Shown: one piece after another, positions 30,914 through 40,599 of the stretch | How the letters are laid out: each line of letters starts with the position of its first letter | How positions within the stretch are numbered: the first letter of the stretch is position 1 | Assembly: GCA_038147755.1 (NCBI GenBank) | Contig: JAYQTS010000007.1 | Span: 12,593 to 76,592 of the forward strand | Direction of reading: 5' to 3' | Length of the DNA: 64,000 bases | Source of the DNA: UBA5951 sp012269555 | Lineage (GTDB): Bacteria > Pseudomonadota > Alphaproteobacteria > Puniceispirillales > Puniceispirillaceae | Made by a program: the position numbers and the translations under genes | The notes under the pieces: model-generated | Seen by the model: only the letters and a program-made list of their open reading frames with translations | Told to the model about the DNA's origin: nothing | The model's database searches: none

Positions 30914-31330
30914 CTAAAACTTTGCTTTTACTAGACTTCCTATCTTTAAACCCACTAACATTATTAACAAAAACGGCACGATAGAATTTGGATTTAAAAA
31001 CAAACTTGCCACAACCGGGCCAGGACACAATCCAGCTAATCCCCATCCTACTCCAAATATAGCACTTCCAACTACCAATCTTCTATCTATAAAACTGTTA
31101 TCTGGTAAATGAAATTTTTCCGTAAATATAGGTTTCTTCCCCCTAATAAGAATAAGGTATCCTGCCGCATTTACCATAATTCCTCCCATCATTACAAAGG
31201 CAAGTGAAGGATCCCATGCACCAAAAATATCAAGAAAACCAACAACCTTAGATGGGTCCAACATACCACCAAAAGCTAGGCCAATGCCAAATATGCATCC
31301 AACTATTAAAGAAACAAAAATTGACAACAT
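30914..31330 (-). CDS. YeeE/YedE-family sulfur-compound transporter subunit (DUF6691 type)
   Basis: The 138-residue inner-membrane protein has four hydrophobic segments and the conserved VGWGLAGLCPGPVVASL motif, where the cysteine in GLCPGP is the hallmark of the YeeE/YedE family. The pair of short YeeE-like proteins next to a persulfide dioxygenase (as in the PmpA/PmpB arrangement) is thought to move sulfide, thiosulfate or related sulfur species. It is last in a three-gene minus-strand operon, 19 bp after the partner subunit. Confidence 0.85.
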   Translation of the reverse strand: MLSIFVSLIVGCIFGIGLAFGGMLDPSKVVGFLDIFGAWDPSLAFVMMGGIMVNAAGYLILIRGKKPIFTEKFHLPDNSFIDRRLVVGSAIFGVGWGLAGLCPGPVVASLFLNPNSIVPFLLIMLVGLKIGSLVKAKF

Positions 31331-31349
31331 AATGATTAATCCTATCCTA

Positions 31350-31780
31350 TTATCTTAAACTGATTATGAAAACAGTAATAATAGCAGTAGAGAGAAACAC
31401 TGTGACTGCTATTATTGAACGCATAGATAACATCGAAATACCACATATTCCGTGGCCAGAAGTGCATCCAGATCCAATGGCTGTACCAACCCCTACAAGA
31501 AACGCAGCACTGTAAAGCTGCCAACCTTTAGCAACCTCTGTAAACTGAATAGTGTTTCCTGTTATGAAATATAATATTGTTGGAGCTAAAATGATGCCAA
31601 CTACAAAAGTTATTCGCCATGCAAACTCAAAAGAGGAAGCTGGTGAAATTAATTTACTTAAAATTCCACTTACACCCATCACTCTGCCATTTACAAACAT
31701 CAAAATTAAAGCTGCTAATCGTATCAATGTTCCTCCCAAAAAGACATTTCGGGAGTGAATGCTTCCCAATTTATTGTCAT
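31350..31780 (-). CDS. YeeE/YedE-family sulfur-compound transporter subunit, one frameshift near the N-terminus
   Basis: This partner subunit carries SGCTSGHGICGISML, the signature cysteine motif of YeeE proteins, within four or five membrane segments. The longest uninterrupted frame begins at a TTG (31769), but an ATG at 31780 gives the family-like start MTINWEAFTPEMS. It joins FLGGTLIRLAAL if the A5 run (plus strand) at 31738-31742 has one more base. That start is only two bases after the stop of the persulfide dioxygenase gene, which supports it. Repaired length is about 143 residues. Confidence 0.85.
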
Positions 31781-31782
31781 CT

Positions 31783-32661
31783 TTAACCTCTTATTCCAGA
31801 TATGGGGACTTTTAAAAATGTACTTCCATTATCCTCAGAGGGTGGCATGTTTCCTGCCCTCATATTTACTTGTATTGAAGGCATTATAAGCTTGGGCATT
31901 CCTAAAGTGGAATCACGTTTTTCTCTTAATTTTACAAATTCATCCTCATTAATAGCACCGCCAATATGAATATTATTTTGTTTTTGTTCAGAAACAGTAG
32001 TTTCCCACTTAACTTCTCTCCCATTAGGCATGTAATCGTGACATACAAACATTCTAGTATTGTCTGGAAGAGCAAGTATTTTCTGAATTGACCTAAAGAG
32101 GGTGCGTGCGTCTCCTCCAGGAAAATCAGCTCTTGCAGTACCGCCGTCTGGCATAAAAAGGGTGTCACCCACAAAAACTGTATCCTCAATTACATGCGCC
32201 ATGCAGGCAGGGGTATGACCAGGGGTATGCAATGCTTTTCCTCTTAAGTTACCAATCTCGTAAGTATCCCCATCCTCCAGGAGCAAATCAAACTGACTAC
32301 CGTCTCGCTCAAACTCTGTACCTGCATTAAATACTTTCCCAAAAATTTCCTGAACCTTCACTATCTCCTTTGAGATAGCAATTTTGCCTCCAAGATTTTG
32401 TTGAATATATGGGGCAGCAGACAAATGGTCTGCATGAACATGTGTTTCTATCAACCAACAGAGTTTTAAGTTATTCTCAGTTATGAAATTAATGATTTTA
32501 TCAGCATTTAAATAATTAATTTTTCCTGAAGCATAATCCAAATCCAAAACTGAATCTAAAACCGCGCAACTATTTGTCTGTTTATCAGTGATTACATAGC
32601 TAATAGTATGTGTTTCTTCATCAAAAAAACCTCTTACATCAGAAAAAGTTTGAGCATCCAT
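31783..32661 (-). CDS. Persulfide dioxygenase-like metallo-beta-lactamase-fold protein (ETHE1/Blh type)
   Basis: The 292-residue protein is a glyoxalase-II/ETHE1-like metallohydrolase fold that oxidises glutathione persulfide to sulfite. The metal-binding THVHADHLSAAPY is at residues 73-85, HTPGHTPACM near 145 and VGDTLFMPDGGTARADFPGGD near 164; the last run with its Arg and Phe is typical of the Blh branch. It heads the operon with two YeeE subunits, an arrangement known from bacterial sulfide-detoxification loci. The BigR/SqrR repressor and sulfide:quinone oxidoreductase that often accompany it are absent here. Confidence 0.88.
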   Translation of the reverse strand: MDAQTFSDVRGFFDEETHTISYVITDKQTNSCAVLDSVLDLDYASGKINYLNADKIINFITENNLKLCWLIETHVHADHLSAAPYIQQNLGGKIAISKEIVKVQEIFGKVFNAGTEFERDGSQFDLLLEDGDTYEIGNLRGKALHTPGHTPACMAHVIEDTVFVGDTLFMPDGGTARADFPGGDARTLFRSIQKILALPDNTRMFVCHDYMPNGREVKWETTVSEQKQNNIHIGGAINEDEFVKLREKRDSTLGMPKLIMPSIQVNMRAGNMPPSEDNGSTFLKVPISGIRG

Positions 32662-32738
32662 TATATTTAAAATTCCCTGCTAAATTTTAATTTATGTTTT
32701 TTTTATAAGCTTAAAAAATATTACTACAAATGATTTAT

Positions 32739-33713
32739 TTAAATTCCTAAGCCCCCCATTAATTTCTCTGGGTATCTTGTTCCTGCCGTAATGCCTGTGG
32801 GAAAATTTGAATTCAAAAGCTCCATATCTGAAACGCTCAGATTTAAATCAGCTGCAGCTAAATTTTCATTTAGATATTTGCGCTTTTTTGTTCCAGGTAT
32901 CGGCACAACATGACGAGCTTTTGCCATTGTCCAAGCGATAGCGATTTGAGCCATAGTACATCCTTTAATCTCAGACATTTCTGACAGCACCTTCAGAAGA
33001 GGCGTGTTTTTCTTCATATTGTCCGGTGCAAATCTTGGGTGCCCCCTTCTTCCATCTTTTTCTGATAAATCGTCAAATGAATTTATGGTACCGGTTAAAA
33101 ATCCCCTCCCCAATGGGGAATAATTTACAAACCCAATATTTAATTCTTCAAGATCATCGATTAATTCCTCACTATCTCTAGACCAAAGAGAATATTCGGT
33201 CTGCACAGCAACAATAGGATGAGTGGCATGAGCTTTTTTGATGGTATCAAAACTAGCTTCACAAATACCTAAATACCTAACTTTACCCTGTTCAACAAGG
33301 CGCGACATTGCTCCAAATGTCTCTTCAATTGGTACATTAGGGTCTACACGATGTTGAAAATATAAATCTATAACGTCCGTATTTAGGCGTTTTAGGCTTT
33401 TTTCGCATGCTTCAATTACATATTCTGGACGCCCATCAACTGGCGTCTGTGGATTAATCATTCCTAAATTTCCAAATTTAGTAGCAAGAATCACTTTATC
33501 TCTTTTTCCAACCAGCGCTTTTGCTAATAATTCTTCATTAAGTCCATTACCATACGCATCTGAACTATCAAGAAACGTGCATCCTGCTTCTATTGACTGA
33601 TGGATCGTAGCAATGGATTCTTCATCGTCTTTTTCCCCGTAAACTGCAGACATTCCCATACAGCCGAGACCTAATTCAGATACTTTTAATTCTCCTAATT
33701 GACGTGTTTTCAT
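32739..33713 (-). CDS. Aldo/keto reductase
   Basis: The 324-residue TIM-barrel NADPH-dependent oxidoreductase has the catalytic tetrad of the family: Asp near 50 in FLDSSDAYGNGLNEELL, Tyr in that block, Lys near 78 in VILATKFGN and His in YFQHRVDPNVP. It resembles the AKR13/YajO-like group with the ending HVVPIPGTKKRKYLNENLAA, which binds the cofactor phosphate. It lies between the sulfur module and a GMC oxidoreductase on the same strand. With the GMC enzyme and LVIVD protein upstream it could form an alcohol/aldehyde conversion operon; substrate unknown. Confidence 0.9.
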   Translation of the reverse strand: MKTRQLGELKVSELGLGCMGMSAVYGEKDDEESIATIHQSIEAGCTFLDSSDAYGNGLNEELLAKALVGKRDKVILATKFGNLGMINPQTPVDGRPEYVIEACEKSLKRLNTDVIDLYFQHRVDPNVPIEETFGAMSRLVEQGKVRYLGICEASFDTIKKAHATHPIVAVQTEYSLWSRDSEELIDDLEELNIGFVNYSPLGRGFLTGTINSFDDLSEKDGRRGHPRFAPDNMKKNTPLLKVLSEMSEIKGCTMAQIAIAWTMAKARHVVPIPGTKKRKYLNENLAAADLNLSVSDMELLNSNFPTGITAGTRYPEKLMGGLGI

Positions 33714-33765
33714 TTGCTTCTCCTGTAATTCAAGTATGCACGATTAAAATCCAAAACATAAACCA

Positions 33766-35376
33766 TTATTTCCTATAGTCTGATAAAATCACATCTGCAG
33801 CTTTCTCAGCAATCATAATCGTTGGTGCATTTGTATTTCCAGAGGTTATAGTAGGCATAATTGAGGCATCTACAACCCTCAAAGAAGATATTTTTTTAAC
33901 TCTTAATTGCTCGTCAACAACCGCCATTTTATCTCGCCCCATTTTACAGGTTCCAACGGGGTGATAGGATGTTCTTGCTCTGTCACGAATAAAATCTAAA
34001 CATTGTTCATTACTTTCTACATCTGAGGAAGGACTATATTCGGATAAAATTATTTCCTGAAGGGCAGGTTTGCGCATAATTTTTCTAATTTCCTGCATCC
34101 CCGCTACTAGGGTATCACGGTCCTTTTTAGCCTCTAAATAATTAGGTTGAATAAAAGGTGCTTCAGAAATATTTGCATTTTTTGCTTTTACAAACCCACG
34201 ACTTTCAGGTCTCATTAAAGCTACATTAATTGTAATCCCATCAAACTTATGGGGAACTCCCCCTAGATCTTCAGTGCTAAATAATAAAAGCAATGCCTGA
34301 ATATCAGGATTGGCTGAGTCCGGTTGAACAGTGAGATATCCCCCTGCATAACATGCCCCCATAGCAAGCATACCTTTCCTAAAAAAAGCATATTTAAGAC
34401 CCTCTTTTATTTTCCGAAAAGGGTCATGGTATAATTTATTGGCAGTAAAAGATAATTTAGTTTTATAGAGCAAAGGAGCATTCACATGGTCCTGGAGATT
34501 TTCTCCAACTCCTGGCAAATCCGTTATCACAGGGACATCAATCTTTCTTAAATCTGCTGCCTTTCCAATGCCCGACAACTGCAATATCTGCGGTGACTGA
34601 ATGGCACCTGCAGATAAAATAATTTCTTTTTTTGCATATACGACAAATCGTTTTCCTAAATTTTTATATTCAACACCAACTGCTTTTGAACCATCAAAAA
34701 TAATCCGTTGTACTAAACCCTGTGAAATAACAGTAAGATTGTTCCTTAATTTTGCTGGATTTAAGTAGGCTGTAGCAGCGCTTGACCTCCTGCCTTTTTT
34801 TGTTGTCCATTGAATAGGGCCAAAGCCTTCCTGTCTTTCACCGTTAAAGTCTGGATTATATTTATATCCCGCTTGAACCCCCGCACTAATGTAAGCTTCA
34901 GCAATAGGATGTATTTCTGCTGGATCACTAACCCATAATGCTCCCCCAGTACCATGATAATTATCCTCTCCTCTTTGCTGGTTTTGAGATTTTTTGAAAT
35001 AGGGCAGAACATCATCAAAACCCCATCCAGCATTACCTAATTGTTGCCAGTGATTATAATCATCGGGGTTTCCACGCATATAAACCATGCCATTAATTGA
35101 GCTCGAACCACCAATTACTTTACCCCGAGGGGTGGGTATCCCATTTTTTACCCATTTTTCGCCTGGCTCTGTTTTAAACATCCAGTTAATTTTTGGATTT
35201 CTAAAGTTTCTTCCATACCCAATTGGGATGTGTATCCATGGATCTTTATCATTTGGTCCCGCCTCAATGAGCAAAACATGATGAGTTTTGCATTCAGTTA
35301 ATCTATTAGCTAGGACACATCCAGCACTGCCACCACCAATAATAATAAAATCGGGATTTACTTTGTTTTCTTCCAT
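33766..35376 (-). CDS. GMC-family FAD oxidoreductase (choline dehydrogenase-like), copy 2
   Basis: The 536-residue flavoprotein has the N-terminal FAD motif FIIIGGGSAGCVLANRL, GMC signature GKVIGGSSSINGMVYMRGN, signature 2 SAGAIQSPQILQLSGIG and the active-site His block TSYHPVGTCKMG with NAPTIMIAEKAADVIL. It is a paralogue of the gene at 24981-26633 but clearly diverged, so each likely serves a different alcohol. It starts 22 bp after the stop of the LVIVD-repeat gene and precedes the aldo/keto reductase by 52 bp, so the three are probably one transcript. Confidence 0.92.
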   Translation of the reverse strand: MEENKVNPDFIIIGGGSAGCVLANRLTECKTHHVLLIEAGPNDKDPWIHIPIGYGRNFRNPKINWMFKTEPGEKWVKNGIPTPRGKVIGGSSSINGMVYMRGNPDDYNHWQQLGNAGWGFDDVLPYFKKSQNQQRGEDNYHGTGGALWVSDPAEIHPIAEAYISAGVQAGYKYNPDFNGERQEGFGPIQWTTKKGRRSSAATAYLNPAKLRNNLTVISQGLVQRIIFDGSKAVGVEYKNLGKRFVVYAKKEIILSAGAIQSPQILQLSGIGKAADLRKIDVPVITDLPGVGENLQDHVNAPLLYKTKLSFTANKLYHDPFRKIKEGLKYAFFRKGMLAMGACYAGGYLTVQPDSANPDIQALLLLFSTEDLGGVPHKFDGITINVALMRPESRGFVKAKNANISEAPFIQPNYLEAKKDRDTLVAGMQEIRKIMRKPALQEIILSEYSPSSDVESNEQCLDFIRDRARTSYHPVGTCKMGRDKMAVVDEQLRVKKISSLRVVDASIMPTITSGNTNAPTIMIAEKAADVILSDYRK

Positions 35377-35398
35377 TTAATATCTTTTTTGGCTAGCC

Positions 35399-36631
35399 TC
35401 AAATATCCATTTCAAGAATATAGAGCCCACCAGCCCACCTATCACCTGCGTAAATAATCCCATTTTCATCTGCATATACTTCATTCATTTGGATTGAGGG
35501 CACCCTTGAATTTTCAGGGCCCTCTGGAACGAAGTAAGCAATAGTTTCTGGTTGATATGGATTTTTAATATCATAAACCCTTATGCCTGCGTTAAAAAAA
35601 CATCCAATTATTATCTCCTCACTATGAAAAGAAGGACCTGGTCTATTTTCGTGCACATTGTGTGATCCAAAGCGACCCCCTTTCTGAATATATTCTTCTA
35701 CAGGAGGAAGAGGTAACGTACTTATTGGTACAAGGTTTTGCTCATTTCTAGCATCAAGTATCCATGTGAGTTTTGGCCAATCTGCACCATCATCTTTTAT
35801 ACACTCGTCTGTTACAACTATCAGTCCCCTATCGAATAAGGGCATCACTGTATGGGTGAAACCAGGATAAGGATTATGTGGTGACCAGTGAGAAACCACC
35901 TTTGGTTTACTTTTATCAGCTATATCAAGTATAAAAGCGCCACCATCAATATATCCTAAATATGCCCTGTCTGGATGTGATGGATACACATTAGCATTAT
36001 GTAGTCTGAATGCGTCTCCACCACGAAGATTTTCTAGAGGTTCTGGAATAATTCTCTCCGGTACTGGTTCTTTATCTTCTTTTTTTGTTCCTGGCATCCA
36101 CCACCTACCAGCTTCTTCCATTTTTGAGGGATTTCTTACATCAATTATCTGATATATCTGATCATCTCTTGGATGTTTTGGCGTAAAATCTGGAGCCCCA
36201 CTTGCCATGTGTATATATTCGCCATCAACAAACCATAAGCAATGTACCCCCCTAGAATGAGGCCCTGCTGTCGAATAAAAATTAATTGATCTAGGGTTTT
36301 CCGGAGTACTTATATCGAATAATTCTACACCAGCTTCTGGAAGCCCTAGCTGATACACTTGATAAGCAACAGCTAAAATATCACCACATACCTCCAGTGA
36401 ATTAGATCTCATATTACCGTGTTTTAGTTCAGTCTGACAAATTACACTAGGATTTCTGGGATCGGTCACATCTACTCCAGTAAAATTTTTAGGTGGACCC
36501 TCATGTGCAATCCAAAGAATTCGTCTTCTATCTTTGGTGACCTGCATAGACATACCCTCTCCTACACCTCCAAATCCGTTAAGCGTGTTATGCGCTAAAA
36601 GTTTCATATTTTTTGAGAGTGTTGAGCCCAT
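35399..36631 (-). CDS. LVIVD-repeat beta-propeller-like protein, copy 1
   Basis: The 410-residue protein has repeated strand units of the LVIVD type (GVDVTDPRNPSVI, GVELFDISTPENPRSI, QIIDVRNPSKMEEAG, AFILDIADKSKPKVV, GIRVYDIKNPYQPETI), each about 45-60 residues apart, as in a beta-propeller. Conserved charged blocks between them (GPHSRGVHCLWFVDG, DAFRLHNANVYP, GRFGSHNVHENRPGP) are rich in His and could bind a metal or ligand. There is no signal peptide, so it should be cytoplasmic. Function is unknown. It is divergent from the cupin and TTT system 1, and a damaged paralogue follows TTT system 2 at 48156. Confidence 0.75.
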   Translation of the reverse strand: MGSTLSKNMKLLAHNTLNGFGGVGEGMSMQVTKDRRRILWIAHEGPPKNFTGVDVTDPRNPSVICQTELKHGNMRSNSLEVCGDILAVAYQVYQLGLPEAGVELFDISTPENPRSINFYSTAGPHSRGVHCLWFVDGEYIHMASGAPDFTPKHPRDDQIYQIIDVRNPSKMEEAGRWWMPGTKKEDKEPVPERIIPEPLENLRGGDAFRLHNANVYPSHPDRAYLGYIDGGAFILDIADKSKPKVVSHWSPHNPYPGFTHTVMPLFDRGLIVVTDECIKDDGADWPKLTWILDARNEQNLVPISTLPLPPVEEYIQKGGRFGSHNVHENRPGPSFHSEEIIIGCFFNAGIRVYDIKNPYQPETIAYFVPEGPENSRVPSIQMNEVYADENGIIYAGDRWAGGLYILEMDI

Positions 36632-36844
36632 TTTGTTTTCTCCAAATAAATCATTACTTTTATCTTTTTGTTGTAAGAGTGACTTGAAGTTCAGAAACTG
36701 TCAATTTTTATCTATAGGTTAGTTTTAAATATTTGAATCTATTTTAATAGGGTAATATTTAAAAAATTTTTATATGTTTTTAATTGAAAAATTATGAATA
36801 TTATATTCAGGTTTTTAATATAAATTCACAAATGGAGTTAAGAG

Positions 36845-37240
36845 ATGCCAATATACAAAGCAAACGAAATGAAAGAAACACCTGATGTAAAACGTCCACA
36901 TATTAGTATGATCCAATATGGTGGAGATTTAATTAAAGCAGGTCTTGTTACTTATTATGAAGGTGATGCACCTCCTCCACATTATCATCCCAATGATGAA
37001 CAATGGATTTATTTACTCGAGGGTAGTTTAGCCGTTCTTATGGGTGATGAAGTAGAAACAGCTAATGCTGGCGACTTAATTTACGTTCCAAGGAATACAG
37101 TTCATGGAATTCGGCTACTCAATGATAAATGTAGATTTTTTACGTGCAAAAGTCCTGCGGGAACAGGTGGACTTAGCGAAGATTATCAACCAATTTCTAA
37201 CCTGGACGAAATTACGAAAAAATTAAACGACCATGTTTAA
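36845..37240 (+). CDS. Cupin-domain protein
   Basis: The 131-residue single-domain cupin carries motif 1 as PPPHYHPNDEQWIYLLEGSL (two His and Glu as metal ligands) and motif 2 as AGDLIYVPRNTVHGIR (the last His). Small cupins of this sort act as metal-dependent isomerases, lyases or sugar/acid binders; nothing here fixes the substrate. A GGAGTTAAGAG ribosome site lies just before the ATG. It sits between the divergent LVIVD gene and TctC, so it may process what that TTT system imports. Confidence 0.85.
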   Translation: MPIYKANEMKETPDVKRPHISMIQYGGDLIKAGLVTYYEGDAPPPHYHPNDEQWIYLLEGSLAVLMGDEVETANAGDLIYVPRNTVHGIRLLNDKCRFFTCKSPAGTGGLSEDYQPISNLDEITKKLNDHV

Positions 37241-37408
37241 AAAATTATCGATAACTTATTGAAATATCGATAATTATTAAAATCGTTTTTAATGGATTAT
37301 TATTATATATTATGATTTGAGCTATTAAAAAAAATAATGCCAAAATTACTTTACAATTATTTTTTTTTAGTTTTACCATTTAAAACATTATTTTAAAGGG
37401 AGGAAAAT

Positions 37409-38335
37409 ATGAAATTTAAAATAGAAAATGTAATAAAGGGGGCTTTGGCGTCTTTTATTGGTGCTTCTATGGCTTTTACCGCGAATATAGCATTCGCAGA
37501 TTATCCTGATAAAGACATAACGTTTATTGTTCCTTATTCGCCAGGTGGTGGTTCTGACCAAATGGCCAGGCGTCTTCAACCAGGCCTTGAAAAAGCTCTA
37601 GGTGTTAATGTAAATATTGTATACAAAACAGGTGGTGGCGGAGCTGTTGGCTTTAGCGAACTTCATCGCTCAAAACCAGATGGCTACACCATATCTAATG
37701 TTGTTGTTCCAAACGTCATTATCTCCTCAAAAGGTGAGGGTGTTGGTTACAAGGCAGGAGATTTTTCATATATTGGTATGACAGAAGCTGCTGTTGGCGC
37801 TTTGATGGTACCAAATGATAGTCCTTACAGTACTCTAGACGAATTTGTAGCAGCGGCTAAAGAAAAACCAGGGATGCTTACTGTTGCAGGAGTTGGTAGC
37901 ACTGGAGCAGACCGTTGGGGTGGACTTGCAGAAATTCTTGGCATTGAGACAACTTATGTGCCCGTTTCAGGTGGTGTTGGTAAAATGATGCCGATGCTTG
38001 CGGGATCACATGTTGATGGTGGAATGACAGCTTCTAATCACGCCACGAAACACAAGGCGATAGTTAAAGCTCTTGTTGTAGCGGGTGATAGTGAAGTTTC
38101 TACATTGCCAGGTGTCCCTACTGAGCCAAAGTGGCGCTATGTAACGACATGGGGTATTATGGCACCTCCTGGTACTCCTGATGATATTGTGGCAAAGTTA
38201 AATGCAGCTTTAAATGAGGCGGCTTCGGATCCTTCAGTAAGAGATGCTCTTCTTAAAGGTGGATATAATACTATGATCCAAAGTGTTGATGAAGTGAATG
38301 CTTTCATGGCAGCTAATATAAAAGCTTACGAGTAG
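37409..38335 (+). CDS. tctC: TTT system 1: tripartite tricarboxylate transporter substrate-binding protein (TctC/Bug family)
   Basis: The 308-residue periplasmic binding protein has a signal peptide (AFTANIAFADYPDKD) and Bug-family landmarks: ITFIVPYSPGGGSDQMAR near residue 35, TGGGGAVGFSEL and VPTEPKWRYVTTWGIMAPPGTP. These proteins bind carboxylates such as citrate, malate or terephthalate without a strong charge clamp. A strong GGGAGGA ribosome site precedes it. It is followed by a 175-bp spacer with a hairpin, then TctA and TctB. Confidence 0.92.
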   Translation: MKFKIENVIKGALASFIGASMAFTANIAFADYPDKDITFIVPYSPGGGSDQMARRLQPGLEKALGVNVNIVYKTGGGGAVGFSELHRSKPDGYTISNVVVPNVIISSKGEGVGYKAGDFSYIGMTEAAVGALMVPNDSPYSTLDEFVAAAKEKPGMLTVAGVGSTGADRWGGLAEILGIETTYVPVSGGVGKMMPMLAGSHVDGGMTASNHATKHKAIVKALVVAGDSEVSTLPGVPTEPKWRYVTTWGIMAPPGTPDDIVAKLNAALNEAASDPSVRDALLKGGYNTMIQSVDEVNAFMAANIKAYE

Positions 38336-38355
38336 GCGTTTATTGAAAAAAATGT

Positions 38356-38385
38356 TTCTCCGGTGATTAATTTATCACTGGAGAA
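38356..38385 (+). terminator. Intercistronic hairpin between tctC and tctA (TTT system 1)
   Basis: Inverted repeat: TTCTCCGGTGAT at 38356-38367 pairs with ATCACTGGAGAA at 38374-38385 around a six-base loop (one G-T wobble). A long U-tract does not follow, so it may be a partial terminator or an mRNA-stabilising hairpin that keeps the binding-protein message more abundant than the membrane genes. The role is inference. Confidence 0.6.
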
Positions 38386-38509
38386 GCTACAAAAATATTT
38401 CCTTATTTATAGAAAATGTTAACTACGAAATTCTGCCGCGTATTTTTTACCAAAGCATTTTATATGAATTGTTAATTGGATAACTTATTAATTCTAGGGA
38501 ACAAGGTAA

Positions 38510-40000
38510 ATGATTGAAGCATTTTTTCTAGCTATAAGTCCGAGCTATTTAATGTATATGACAATTGGAGTTTTACTCGGTCTTGTTGTTGGAACATTGC
38601 CTGGACTTACTGCAACAATGGGTACTGCTTTACTTGTTCCATTTACTTTCGCGCTACCTACAGGTGAAGGTATTGCTATGTTAGGTGGATTGTATGTTTG
38701 CGCCATGTTTTCCGATGCTATACCTGCGTGCCTAGTGAATACCCCTGGTACCCCAGCAGCAATGGCAACTGGCTTTGATGGACACCCGATGGTTCAACAA
38801 GGCAGAGGACAGGAAGCAATAGTTGCTGCTTGTTTTAGCTCTGCGCTTGGAACGATGTTTGGAGCAGCCTGTTACCTTTTATTGGCCTGGCCTATGATTT
38901 CTATTGCTCTTCAATTTGGCCCACCAGAATTTTTTTGGCTCGGAATATTCGCTCTTACTATTATTGGAAGTCTTGCAGGTGACTCAATTTTAAAAGGTTT
39001 AGCGGGCGGTGCCATTGGTCTTTTGATAAGCTGTGTTGGTATTAGCCATGCGACTGAATTAAATAGGTTTACCATGAATATCCCAGAGTTGCGGGGGGGT
39101 GTATCTTTGGTAGCGGCACTCATAGGTGTTTTTGCAGTGCCCCAAGTATTATCTATGATTTTAGGCATGAGAAAAAACGAATATGTTGCTGAATATCGTT
39201 CTGAAAAAGGGGTAGTTTTAAAAACTATTGTAAAGGTTTTGTCACGACCTATCCATTTCTTAAGGTCAGCTTCAATAGGAAGCTTTATTGGTATTCTTCC
39301 TGGTGCAGGTAGCCCTATTGCTGCGATTGTTTCCTACAACGAAGCAGTAAGATGGAGCAAAGATAAAAGTGAATATGGTAAAGGTAATATTCACGGAGTA
39401 ACAGCATCGGAAATTGCAAATAATTCTGCGGCTCCTGCCGCTATGATACCATTAGTTACGTTAGGAGTGCCGGGCTCTTCTCCTGCGGCTGTGATAGCTG
39501 GTGCACTTATGCTAAGAGGACTCAATCCAGGGCCAGAACTTTTTGCTACCGATGGAACATTAGTTTACTCATTTGGTTGGTCTCTCTTCATTGCTGGTAT
39601 TGTTGTGTTTTTTATAGGAATGCTCGCAACTCCATTGTTAGTTAAAATCATAAAGATTCCTCTTCGGCTACTTGCACCGCTTATTATGTTTTTAGCAATC
39701 ATCGGAGCATATGCCATTAGAAATAATATTTTTGATGTTTACCTGATGCTAGCAATTGGAATATTTGTCTTTTTGGTGCGACGAATAGGCTTTCATCCTG
39801 GGCCAATTGGATTGGGCTTTATATTAGGGCCAATAATTGAACCATCGTTAGTCCAAGCTCTATATATCTCAGACGCTTTGGGTGTAGGAAAAATTTTCTT
39901 TAGCGGAACTATAAATATCACACTTATTAGTTTGTCTATTATCTCAATCTCAGCAGTTGCCATATCTAGATTTAGGGCAAAGAAGATTTCAAAAAGCTAA
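38510..40000 (+). CDS. tctA: TTT system 1: TctA large membrane subunit
   Basis: The 496-residue inner-membrane protein has about 12 hydrophobic segments and the two TctA signature glycine-rich loops: LGLVVGTLPGLTATMGTALLVPFTF at the N-terminus and GSFIGILPGAGSPIAAIVSYNEAVR in the middle. VNTPGTPAAMATGFDGH and TLGVPGSSPAAVIAGAL are also typical. It carries out proton- or sodium-coupled uptake with TctB and TctC. Frame clean, length normal. Confidence 0.93.
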   Translation: MIEAFFLAISPSYLMYMTIGVLLGLVVGTLPGLTATMGTALLVPFTFALPTGEGIAMLGGLYVCAMFSDAIPACLVNTPGTPAAMATGFDGHPMVQQGRGQEAIVAACFSSALGTMFGAACYLLLAWPMISIALQFGPPEFFWLGIFALTIIGSLAGDSILKGLAGGAIGLLISCVGISHATELNRFTMNIPELRGGVSLVAALIGVFAVPQVLSMILGMRKNEYVAEYRSEKGVVLKTIVKVLSRPIHFLRSASIGSFIGILPGAGSPIAAIVSYNEAVRWSKDKSEYGKGNIHGVTASEIANNSAAPAAMIPLVTLGVPGSSPAAVIAGALMLRGLNPGPELFATDGTLVYSFGWSLFIAGIVVFFIGMLATPLLVKIIKIPLRLLAPLIMFLAIIGAYAIRNNIFDVYLMLAIGIFVFLVRRIGFHPGPIGLGFILGPIIEPSLVQALYISDALGVGKIFFSGTINITLISLSIISISAVAISRFRAKKISKS

Positions 40001-40026
40001 ATATTTAAAGATGAAAAATAATTAAC

Positions 40027-40509
40027 ATGACAAAGTTTTTTAAGTTATTTCAAGATAGTGATTTCCTGACTGGAATATTAACTTTATTCATTGCCTCGTT
40101 TTGCTATGCTGGCATTGGTGATGATATGAAAGATTGGGTATTCCCCCTTATGGCTTGTTATACATTATTTTCAGTTTCAACAGTTTTTCTAATCAAGTCT
40201 CTGATAAAACTTTTTCAAAACTCCATTGACAAAAATGTCATCATACTAAACGAACAAATCCCCTCTATTATAAACGTGATTTTTTTCTCTTTAATTGTGT
40301 TTGGGTTTTTAATAGCACTCTTTGCTTTTGGTTTTTGGATTGCAAGCTTTCTTTTTTTGTGGGCAAGTATTACCTATTTTAATGTTGAAAAAAATTTTTC
40401 AAATTCAATTAAATCTTTAGCAATTTCATTAATTGCCTGTGGTGTAGCCTATGTTGTATTCACACATATTTTTTATGTGCCATTTCCAGAATCTCGCATT
40501 TTTGGATAG
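40027..40509 (+). CDS. tctB: TTT system 1: TctB small membrane subunit
   Basis: The 160-residue protein has four hydrophobic helices (near residues 14-32, 38-60, 84-112 and 130-150). Size and position after tctA match TctB, whose sequences are poorly conserved. It follows tctA by 26 bp in the same operon. Confidence 0.82.
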   Translation: MTKFFKLFQDSDFLTGILTLFIASFCYAGIGDDMKDWVFPLMACYTLFSVSTVFLIKSLIKLFQNSIDKNVIILNEQIPSIINVIFFSLIVFGFLIALFAFGFWIASFLFLWASITYFNVEKNFSNSIKSLAISLIACGVAYVVFTHIFYVPFPESRIFG

Positions 40510-40599
40510 ATATTTCTAAATCTAATCAGAAAAATCAAAAATAATAATGCAGGTTTAATTTTATTAAATAATACGAAATGACCTAGGAATAAATCACTA

